Shown here: positions 1 through 12,000 of the stretch, in pieces
Numbering within the stretch: position 1 is the first letter of the stretch
Layout: every line of letters starts with the position of its first letter
Source: Branchiostoma lanceolatum
Lineage: Eukaryota > Chordata > Leptocardii > Amphioxiformes > Branchiostomatidae
Length of the DNA stretch: 64,000 nucleotides
Assembly: GCF_035083965.1 (NCBI RefSeq)
Contig: NC_089739.1
Location: forward strand, 7,428,001 to 7,492,000
Direction: 5' to 3'
Translations under genes and position numbers: made by a program
Notes under the pieces: model-generated
Seen by the model: only the letters and a program-made list of their open reading frames with translations
Database searches by the model: none
What the model was told of the DNA's origin: nothing

Positions 1-67
1 CATGTTTGACTAACCTTCCTGTTCCCTCTCTCCCTGTGCCTTTCATCCCATGTTCATCAACTGTCAG

Positions 68-3000
68 GAGCTGGAGGTAAATAATAAGATCTACACATGT
101 CATGCAAATGGCAGGCATAGGACTCTTAGATCGTTAATGCTTTAGGAGAGCTGTACAGCATGGGCCATACTTGTACATATAGATTATACAGTGCATTTGT
201 GGCCCCTACTGTACATCTCTGAAGAGGCCTAGGTTTGGATGTGAGTTTGATTTACACCTAGCGTCATACTGGCTTCTTAGAGTACATACATGTAATGGTT
301 CTTAACACTTGAGATTGATGGCCAAACAAAAACCTTTCATCCAATGCAGCACTTGCAAATTCTTTGCTAACATTACTTTTGATTATTTAAATTTAGAACA
401 GAATACAGTACATATTATCGTAAAACACTGAAAAAAAACAGTATTGGGCTTTATTTTATTACAAATAAAGTTTGTGTGAGATTATGTGAATGTTGGAATG
501 TTCACCACGGATGACAATCATTGTTTAAAGTGATTCAAGTCAAAAGTGATGGCTGCTGTGTATGATGTTTACAATGCACACAGTTCTTTCTTACTCATTG
601 GAATTGAAACTGGTGCTCATAAATTCATTATTATAACAAAACAATCACAATTCGATCACTGACGAAAGACAACAGGTACTGTCTGAAACGTCTGATCCTT
701 TCCAAATTTTATCCAGTTGCTGGAGTAACTGTTACCTTGTGTATAATCAAAACAACTGTTGATGAAAAAGAGAGTGTACGTTTTGTAGATAAACCAAAAT
801 CATTTGCAAATCAAAATCCCTTGCAAACAAATAATTTAAGACGAGCAAAGCAACAAATGAAGAAAAAGAAGTCAAGTTTAGAATTAACGCATACTTTTCT
901 ATCCCAGGTGTGTGCAGTTGCATCTTGGGATAGCTCCATCCATGACTCCATCAACCTGAACCGCATCACGCCGTCGAACGAGCGTGTTTACCTCATCACC
1001 AAGGTAACGGTGCGTCTGAGCCACCCTGCCTCCATGGAGCTGGTCCTTAGGAAAAGGGTCTGCGTCAACATCTACAAGAAGCAAGGCTTCATGGCCTCCC
1101 TCAAGAAAAACCTGGACATTGGACAGAAGGTGACGAAATATGGGCTTTTTTTAAGTTTCAAGGATTCCATTAAAAGCTTAAGCAAAGGTTAAACTTCTGT
1201 ACAAAAATCCTACATGTACTTGAACTTGTCTGCAGAAGTACCTACAAATGGACATGTACTAGTTAAATGTGCATGATTAAATAGACATCTACAAGAAGCA
1301 GGGGTTCATTGCTTCTCTCAAGAAAAACTTGGACATTGGGTAGAAGATGAGGAAATATGTGGTTTTTCTTCAGACACAGTATTCTTCATTACAGTTCCTC
1401 GTACTGAGTCAGGAGCAGGGTTTTGTGCTTTTTGTGAAGAAGAAAAAATTACATCTTTGATCGAAGTTACTGTTACTATGCCTTGTTGAACCTCTTTTGA
1501 TTATGTCATGCACATGTATAGATTTGGTGTGTTCGTAACAATGTTATAAGACAGACATTGTACATGTAATTGAGGAGTTACAGGAAATGTAATCTTTACA
1601 TTTTATCACACAGGACATGGTGACGGCTTGTGGCATCACGTATGAAGTTGTGTCCAATATACCAAAGGTATGTTTGAAAAAAACATTTAGAAAAATTGTT
1701 ATCCATATTCCCATAACCGTCAACATCCTACTGGTTGATAAATACTTTGATCACAACCAAATGTTTCCAATGTTTCAATTGTCCTTCAATCTGCTACCTT
1801 CGTCAGTCACAGGAGCTCACTTCTTCTTGCCACGTGAAACTACTCACAGACTTGAAGAAATGGTTCTAATCTACATGCACATGATGTATTCACAGGCATC
1901 AGAAGAAATTGAGGACCGAGAGACTCTAGCCATGATGGCAGTGTCAGGCGTGGACAATGAGACAACCGAGGGAGAATCCTACATCGAGAAGTACACCAAG
2001 GGGGTGTCAGCTGTGGAGAGCATCTTAGCACTGGACAGGCTTCGTCAGGTAGAACATCGTTCTTGTTTTAGTCTTCTTCGTGTTGTAAATCCTACTGTGT
2101 TTGATGAAATTTTCGCACTGATTTACTGTTCGGGGTTTTCGCAGACCTCTTCTCCGCAAACTATAAACCACAGCGAATACTCAATTTCTCCCGACCACAA
2201 AAGTAAATCATGATGGCAATCTTATCGACATGTACAGTTTTTACTTGACCTGTGCAAAGTTTAAGCTCTAGAAACTAGAGGAGTTGGAAAATGAAGGATG
2301 TTTTTATTATTATAATTTGTATGGATTTATATTTTTTAATTGTTATATCTACTCAGGTTGCAAAATGATAATTGAATCTGATTGCTGTACATGTAGAGAT
2401 ATATAAATCTGTGTCTATTTATATTTATTATATCCAGTGAAAACAATTATTGAAATCCTGGCTAGGACAGTCGCTCTTTCCATGGTGCTGGCGAGGACAG
2501 TTGCTCTTTCCATGGTGCTGGCGAGACAGTTGCTCTTTCCATGGTGCTGAATTGAAAGATGTTCTTAGCTTATCCTTCCCTCTCAGTTCCTCTGTCTAAC
2601 AATCTACCATATGTTATCTCATGGAATTGATCAACCATGTTATCACACATTAACTGATGTTTCGTAATTTATCATCATTATATTTGTCCCTGTTTAGGAA
2701 GTGGCAGTGAAGGAGACCCTGGCTGCCATTGGCCGTCCTCTGAGGAAGGTGGCCAGCGTCCCCAACATACAGCAGGTCTGTTAAACTTTATACAAATGCT
2801 ATGTACTCTTTTTTCTGCCATGAAACTCTAGATTTTATCACTATTTCAAGAATTTGAGAGATCAGTTTTATTCTAGACTTCTGACTCCTTGTCATACTTT
2901 CTGGCATATTTGACCCATCTTTAAAATGTGATTTTAAAAATGTAAGTGCCTCAATGTATGAGTTACCCTCACAAAGAGAACTGAAATGGAATTGTGTACA

Positions 3001-6000
3001 ATGTTTTTTGTGTTGGATCCAAACTGTACCCCAAAAAAAGAATTCTTTGCATATTTGACCAATCTTTAAGATTTGATTTAAAAAAACCAAGTGCCTTGGT
3101 TTATGAGTTACCCTCAGAAGGAAAACTGAAGTGTAAATGTGTACAATATTTTCTTGTGTTGGAGCAAACTCTATCCTAAAAACGAATATACATGTAGATA
3201 TATCATATCACAATTACCGTATTGCAAGAAAACGTTATCTTATTACCCATTTGTACTAGAACTTGTTTTTGCAGCAGTTTCACCAAATTAGAAAAAACAC
3301 AAGAAACCAATAACTGTTCTATTTCCAGGTCAGCCCACAAGGGAGTCGAAAAAAACCACGTCCACGCTCAGAAGTCTTTTCCCTCAACATGTCTTACCCA
3401 AATCCTGACGTGTTTAGACTTCAGATGGAACAATCTTTTCACCTTTTATAAACAGTGATTCCAGGGGCTAACTCTGGTCAATATGTATTGTCACCATATA
3501 AACACACTCTTTTCTGGATACATTCAAATCTTATGTAAAAGTATATTCAAAATCTTTCAATCCTTCATCAAATGCTGCATTTGTAAGATTTATTTATTTA
3601 TTTGTCTGGCTGTGAAAGAGAAAGACTGCCCAATAGCCTGTGGTTATTACAAATGGCTAGCCCTGCTGACAGTATAATGCTTGATGTGGAACTGAGGTTT
3701 GAACATAAAACAATAAATGAATATGAATATAGCATCATAATGCTGCTCACTTTGACTAGAGTTAGCCCAAAATAAACATATCATTCTTTAATTCTTAATA
3801 TGATGTATTTAAAGCTTATCATAGAATACAATTCCTGAAATATCAGTATATTATTTTATACGTTTTATTTACCACTGACAAACAACAATACCAACAAAAC
3901 AATTCCAATATAATGCAAATAATACTACTTGGCAAGAAATGAAAACACAAAGGACATAATGATTAGTGTCCATAAATTCTAAATTAAAACCTGATTACTA
4001 ATTAACAAATGAGAGAAAGAAGAAACACGCCACTCGCAAGTTCAACAGTAGCAGTGAATAAGATCTCTAAGGTACAATGGACTTAAATACTGCCAGGCAG
4101 GCTATTGGCACGGTGCTTAAGCTGTTTCAGTCTTGCTGGTGTGTGTGCAGCTCCCTTCATAATCATACATGTAGCTGCTTTTGTCTTTGCTTAAAACAGG
4201 CTGCTTTGCTCTTGCAAGCAGACATGTTTTTTTACAGCTTGAACAATTTGTATGAAAAGGCAATCTATACTGCCTGACGCAGGATTCAAAAATTATTTCA
4301 AACTCAAGAAAAAGTTTGGCTCATCCAAATTTTTGACTGTCAAGCACCAATCTTTGTCAAGGAATGAGCAATCCACCACCTCTATAACATCTCCCATTCC
4401 TTGACAAAGACAGGCACTGTACAGTCATGTTTTTGAAATGAGTGAAATCCTACGCAAGAAAAGAAGTTACTCAAGCAACTTGGTAGATTTTGTATACAGT
4501 CAGACATTTCAGGTAGCATCCACCTTTGGACAGTGACTAACATGATGTGTGATTCGACAGGTTTTCATCCAAAAACTATGAATTGATATGCAAGTGAGGT
4601 AAAGACAAATTTCAGACTGTAAATTTACTACTATTCTTAATAACGGCTCAACGACAGATTTTAGACCACCGACGAAAGATAGCAGATGCTACCTGAAACG
4701 TCTGACTGTTTCCAAAATCTACCCAGTTGCTTGAGTAACTGTTACCTTGCATATCTTTTTACCTAGATGTCTAACCTTTATCAACAAATCAAATCCAACT
4801 TCAAAATGAATTCTACTGTGCATTGCCTGTTTAGGGACAGGAGGGCTCTGCTGAAGCGTCTGCCGGCTCTTCTGTGAGGAGGCACAGCGTGCCCTCTTCA
4901 CCCAACCCTGCTACTGCCACTGATAGTCCTAAATTTGCTTTCACCAAACATGTTTGTATAGTTGGCTTTTAGTGCTACATGTATAAATGACTCAAGCTGA
5001 TTGTGATCTACAACAATTCTGAACAATGGCTTATCAACAAAATCATTTTAAAACTACATCTATTAGACTCTTTGGTTAATATAATTTTTTTTTCAAATCA
5101 AAAGTGTGAATTCTTAAATGTGTATGTTGTAATTTCTCCTTACAACAAAATGAATGTATAATCATGCAAGAACAAAATCCTTTAAGTCATCTTTGCTCAG
5201 GCATTGCAAAATGTGTGTGTAGCTGGCTTTTGCTTGCACTAGTTATCAGTGATTCACCACAACCATTTAAACTGAAAACTTGGTTAAATTGGTCTTGAAA
5301 TATGTACACCATACAAACTACTATCTTCTAAAAAATCAGCTGTATTAAAACCCATACGGAAAGTACTGAATGAAAAATCCCCATCATTCCTTCAAATTAT
5401 GTTTGCCTCAAAATTAAATCGAATTTGAAATCAGAAAATGAAAAGTTCCAGGACTGAATAATGTTACTTTGTACATCAGTTATTCTTCAACTACCTAATT
5501 CAAAATCTGACAAACATATGTGTGACATTATGAAAACTAATTTGTAGTATTTGATTAAAAGACAAACTGTTAATAATGCAGATGATAAAAGTCACAAGCA
5601 TCAAACTGAAGAGAGATACAATGTTTAATGTTTTTTTTTAGAAAATCTTAAAACTCTTCTAATTAATCCAATCAGCAAAATCCTGTAATTCTAGTTCTTC
5701 AGATTGGTATGCAATATACATGTATGATGCCCAGTGTAATATCTTGTTGAAGTGTATCACTGTGTCTTTAACGTGACTGAAGTTTTGATCTATTTTTTTA
5801 GGCCATGTCTCGCCTAGAGTCCCCGGGGAGCAGGGATGAGGAATATGGATCGGTAAGCTCTTAAACCTGTTCTCTACATCATGTGTATGGATACTGTCTT
5901 CAGCAACTTCTTATCACATAATGTTTTATAGCTCTTTTTGTGTACTTGTTCTTGTCAAATGTAGAATCAACGTATTTGAACTGTAAACTACATTTACTTG

Positions 6001-9000
6001 ATTTCAGTCCTGTGCAACATGTCCTCTTCTAAAAGTGATGATGGGGAAATTTTCTAGATTGATAATTCAGAGTTCACTGTACAGTTGCCAGAATGCACTC
6101 TCTGCTTCTAAAAGTGTTGTTGAGGGAAAAGTATTTTTTTAGACAGATGACTATAGGGTCAGAGTCCAATGTTACAAAAAGTACAATGCACTGTCTGCCA
6201 TGCCTCTTATTTTTTGCTTCTCTCTCGTTGCTCCTCTCTAGGCATGTGCCTCAGGCCCCTACCCCATCCCTATCCTCCCATCTTGCTATTATATTGTCTG
6301 CTATTGACATTCCCCTGCGCCTATGCTCTGTGCTATCACAGGCATTCACAGCCCCTCCCTCAAGTTCTTTTGCCAGTTAATTGTGCATGTATCTCTTGCT
6401 ATTTTATTTGAGGCAACTTTTGTTTTTAAGACACTGTAATGTTTTTTGGTACATTTTGCCGCTTCTTTCTTTGCTGCAATCCCGCACATATGAAACAAAT
6501 ATTACCTACCTTGATGAAACATACATTGTACATGTACGTACATGTCATGTTCCTCATATACTGATGGTCATTTAGGAAAAGGATTTTATACCAACTTACA
6601 TGTATTATAACTCCAAATTTTCTAAAGAGCTGACAGTTGACTTAACTGAAAACTGTATTTTTTTACATGTGATTTTTTTTTGGTCTAGTAAATGAACAAA
6701 TTATTCATTCACAAGAAAACTAGGGGAAAGTTTTCTGTTAAGTTGCCACATATTTTGCACTTTGCCTTTTTTCCTTTCTTTTTTGTTTTGTGGTACAGGT
6801 ACAAAAATGTATGATGTGCAAATAAATGATAAGAAGTGTATAAAGTGGGGAACAAAAGCAGCATGTTGTTCAACCATATAGTTGAGTGTTCTTCTTGTTG
6901 AAACTCTTATCTACTAGTTAGCACTTATTTGCTTTCTTTCCTTTGTCTTTCAGCATCTGAGATTGGTATGAAGATGTTTTAAGTTTGTTCATGTACCCCT
7001 TCTCACTGGTCTAAGTATTTCTTTAGTTTTATCTATGCCTTTTTGTAGAAAATCCCCACCCCTCCAAAACACCCATCTTCTAACCCCATCAAATCCCCCC
7101 TCTTCTAACAACTTTTCTGGGTGGTAAGTGCACCAAAGGTTTTTTGCATGGTCTTATAAGGTACAATACCACTGTGGTCAATCACACTTGCAGGTTAATG
7201 CATGTCTTTCACAATTCTATTGCACAATGTATTGGCCTTGGTTGCTGGTGTATCAATTGTTATCAATTGAATTTTTAGCAAAACATCAGACATAAAGCTT
7301 CTCATTGTTGTGACATAAACTTATGAACTCACATTTACACTTTGGTCTTTTTTTGGTTTCTTGATAATCATTTCAAATCTTACATTCAGATTTGATTTAG
7401 ATGTAAAAAAAAGCAAATCAAACATTTTGTTTCGTTCAAGATCACACCAGATCACAATTTATCACATTAATTATCACACCAGTTCTAAGGCCTTATTCAT
7501 TCATACCTGTCCAGCATAACTACTTATGATATTGTACACCTGGGAGGAGTCTTTCCACATTTTGGGAGATCATTTCCAGAGTTGTTCAGTGCATAACATC
7601 TGCATGAAATACATTGTAATACTGCTAGATAATGCATGACAAGTCAACCCTACTTTAAAATGTTGCAGCTCATTTTGTTGAGATCTCTACTTTGAAAGAT
7701 TTTGACCATCATTTGTGGATGATTTTGAGTAATGCTCTTAAAGCCCCAAAAGCAAATTTGAATTATTAAAAAAATTATTATGTACAAATTATTATCATTC
7801 AGAATATATTCCTTACAAAAAGCATATACAAAGAATTAGAACAAAACTATAAGGAGAAAAAAATACTGAACAGTTTCAAAGCTATTTCTAAAAGTGATTG
7901 ACTTCGATGTTTGCCACATGACATATCAGTATCAAGACAAAAACTGAATGCTTTGCTCCAGAACATACAACTTTCATCCACAAGTGCATTGTAACCTCAC
8001 ACAGTTGTGATATCTCTCTATATCTGTACGTCTCTTTTCCTACATTGTAGCCCCGGTCAGAGAGCCATGGGGACATCAGCTCCTCCCTCCCCCTGCAGCT
8101 GACAGAGAACCACTCCCTCCCCAACCAGCACTACCTGCACAAGGACATGTTCAGGCCAAGAGTTAAGGTTAGGCTTCAGTTCATATTCAGTTCAGTTCAG
8201 TACAGTTCACTACATTCAACAAGCTTGTTTCACACATACTGTGACATAGATAGCAGATTTGTACTTTCTTGTTGTACATTTACGAATATCTTGCCAAAAA
8301 TATAACCAGATCCAATTTTCAGCATTTTTCACCAGAGTTAAGGTTCAGGTTGAGTTCTTTCACATTCAACAAACTTGTGTCACACACTGGTATCAAATGT
8401 GTACACTTTTGCACATTTACTTTTAGTGATATCTCACAGAAAATAAATATACAACACAAAGACATGTTAAGGCCCAGAGTTAAGGTTAGGGTTCAGTACA
8501 TTCTACATTCACCAAACTTGTGTCACACATTGATATCAGATTTGTACTTTCTTGTACAGTTACGAATATCTTGCAGAAAATATAACCAGGTCCAATTTTC
8601 TGCATTTCTTACCAGAGAAAGGTTTGAGTTGAATACATTCTACATTCAACAAACTTGTGTCACACATTGGTATCAAACTTGTACACTTTTGCACATTTAC
8701 TTTTAGTGATATCTTTCCTTGTTTTATACATAAAATGTACATGTATGTCTCCACTAACTGCCTTTATCATTATGTTATAATATTGTACAGGAGGGTAGCC
8801 GTGAGAGCCTGGGATCTCCTGACTACCCACTTGGCAGTCCTGTCGGGGTGTTCCCCTTCGGGAGTCCGAAGGCAGCTAGTCCAATGGGCTCAAAGTTCAG
8901 CAAGCCGCTCAGGCCAGTTCTGGAGGAGTTAAACAAGGAACTCACTCCACTGCTGGATCAAGAAAAGGTAATCAAAATCTGCAGTTAGAATCTGCTAGCT

Positions 9001-12000
9001 GGTATGTGTCAAATGTATAACTTACTAATCCTTATACGAGTTGTAGATTTGATGACAGAATTAAGAAGGAATGGGGAAAGATTGGTGTATCAATCCAAAT
9101 CTATCTAGTACTTGAACTAGATTACATTTTGGATGTTTATTAACACACACAATCTCTGTTTTATCTATCTCTAGATGTGTTAACAGTTGAAGTTATGTTT
9201 CTTGGTATCAAACCTAGTATGACTTGAAATCATTAAGTAGCTTACATTGTTGTACATTACATTTACACATCTTCTTCACTTATAGGGAAAACTGTGCACA
9301 TGTATTTCTTTGTCTACTGTCTACAAACTGATCTTCAAGAAAGTGTATACAGTCCTATCCTTGTACACCACCACTCCTATGAATAAGGCAAGACTAGATA
9401 TTGTGACACAAACTCATTTACACAACGTTAACAGGGAGATTCACCACAGGAAGAGGAGAAAACGCCTCTAGCGACTGAGGACGGGGCATTTCGCTTCACC
9501 ACGTCTGCTCCCGTCCAAATCCCAACCCCAAAGGACGGCTCGCTTGATGTCCTTCGAAGTGGCCGTTTCGTTGACGAGGATATCTCTGTGTCTCCCATCT
9601 TCATCCGTGTGCCGTTCCAAGAACCAAGTCCACAGGACAAGGCTGCTGACCGCGAGAAGAGAATCTCGCTCCTGCTCGACGAACCGATCGCAAACTCACC
9701 CATCAGGATTCAGGGAGAGATGGCCCCACGGGTGTCGGCTCCTGCAGCTGGGTTGCCACGGCAACCAGCTCCACAGGGCAGCTCCTCTTCATCAAGCAGC
9801 TCCGATTCGTCGTCGTCTAACTCGGTACAGGCAGCTTGAACATTTTGGTGTTTTTGGGTTAAGGACAGAAATCTTCCAACTCTTGGTTTCTCTTGCACGG
9901 CTGTGGTTTTCTCTCATGGACCAGACCTCTTCACACATTTGGCTTTTCTTGTATGGCTGTTTTCATCTACCCCATGGACCAGAGTGGCTTATTTTCACCT
10001 CCAAGCTTCTAACTCTTTGGCTTTGGGTGGATTCCTGAGTGTGTGGTTTAAGCTTTTGATATAAAGCTTATATTTTTCTTTCCCAGGTTTTCTCAAAATA
10101 GTTGTCTTCACCTTACTTACCTCCAAGCTTGGATGCCTTGATCTTTGAGTAACTCTTTTATGGTTCAGGTTTCATTTTCACACTGAGGTTGTCTCAAAAG
10201 AATGGTCTTTTTCTTGTGAGTCTTCTGTAATCTTTGTTCTTACAGCTCAAATGTATGATGTGCATCTAATCATATTGTGTAGTTTGATGCTGAACTTACT
10301 GTCACAAAAATTACGTAATCCTTTGCTCTCTACAATGTGTGTCTTTTTACAACCAAACTTGGCCATGACTTAAATCCTGTTGTGTCCAATTTACAATAAG
10401 GGGTAAGGTTTGTACTATAAATTATGTTTTACTAAGTATTATATTAATATTGTGTGGCAATGACATAAGAACCAAGAACCATCATACTCCCACTAGTACC
10501 TTATCACATGCTAATTTATTTTTATGTTATATCCAATCACTTATTTATAACATCTGTTTTCACAAACAGTGGGGAGAACTTGTAAAGATTATCTCCACCT
10601 GAGTGATTCATACCTTCCATTGTAACTGTATCAATGGTGAATGCTAATGAACAAATTAACTTGTCACAGTTGTTAGTTGCTAGCCATCAAATCAGTATTT
10701 CTACATTGTAACTAACCAATCAGTCTCTGCACAACTTCATCTTACTCACAAGTAACACATTGCCAGCACAACATCATCTAACCAATAAGAAACAGATATT
10801 TTAACAAAGATGACTAAGATTAGATTCTTGTTCCACCCTTACTAACAGACGGAGGAGGGCAGCTTAAGTGACCCCACCTCTCCCACCATGTTTCTGAACT
10901 TGCATGCAGATGTACATTCTCCGCCCACGAGTACGCAAGGCCAAAGGCACATGGTACAAAGGCTTGATACTACATTTTCTTAGTTTAGGTCTTCATGCAC
11001 CAAATTTATTGGGAAATGTATAATACAATCTATCATAAGAGAATCATATCGGTGGTATAATTCATTTTGAGGAGGGTGTGAAGAAATAATGTTTGGAGTT
11101 GCTGTACCTTCACCATTGTACAAAAGGGTTGGCTACCCTCTTGTAGAAAAGTATTAGTTGATCCACATCTTTGAAGAAACTTGATCAGCAGAGTCGTAGC
11201 ATTTCTAAAAATGCCAATGGCTTGCTAGGAAAAAGACAACATACACTTGGAAAACTATACTTTGAAAATTTTTTACTAGAACACCTTTACTTAATAGCAA
11301 TGCACTGATTGTTTCTAAATGGGCATAGCTTTTTTGCTTTTTTTTTCCTGTAAAGTGAAAATAAAAGTAATTTGGTTACCTACAGGATGAGAAAGATAAG
11401 TCTGCAGTAGGGGAGGAAGTACAGTTTGACGGAGAAGTCGATGTTTGGCAAACCTCTGATCTTGATGATGTCCATGGTGATGAGGACACAGACAGCTCAG
11501 ACACTTCTGACTCCAGCAACTCAACTGATTCATTAGATATGGTACTGACAAAATCACATCTGCCTGGTGGTGCTTGGGGTGGCAGTTTTCCCTGGAACTT
11601 TAAACTTAAGCACTACCCTACATTAAACTTTCCAGTTATAGTGTGTTTGTCTGTTTGTTCTGAAGTGTGTTGGATTGATTTTTGCATGTGCTGACCTAAA
11701 GGTATCTTACTAACTGACCCTTTGCCTGTGTTTTGTGACATGTTAGTTCTCTTAGCTTGGATCTTCTAACTGTTTTACAGTTGTACATTCATGTTAACAG
11801 TTCATTTACATATATTACTTGACTTGACAGCCAATGTATTACTGTTTCTCTTCCTCTGCTTGGGTGATGCATACAGTAAGTGCAAAATGAATACAAACTA
11901 CAGGATCGTTATTGATTCTACTCGCAATGTTACATCTAATACTGTTTGTTCCATCTGCAGTCGGATGATGAAAATGAAAGTGAAACCATGGCAACTCACT

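Noticed and set aside
6093-6575. Overlapping short plus-strand frames
   Set aside because: No codon bias, domain or splice logic; sits in a kinesin intron.
9752-9765. X-box-like palindrome gttgccacggcaac
   Set aside because: Lies in a kinesin coding exon, where it encodes part of GLPRQPA; no promoter context.
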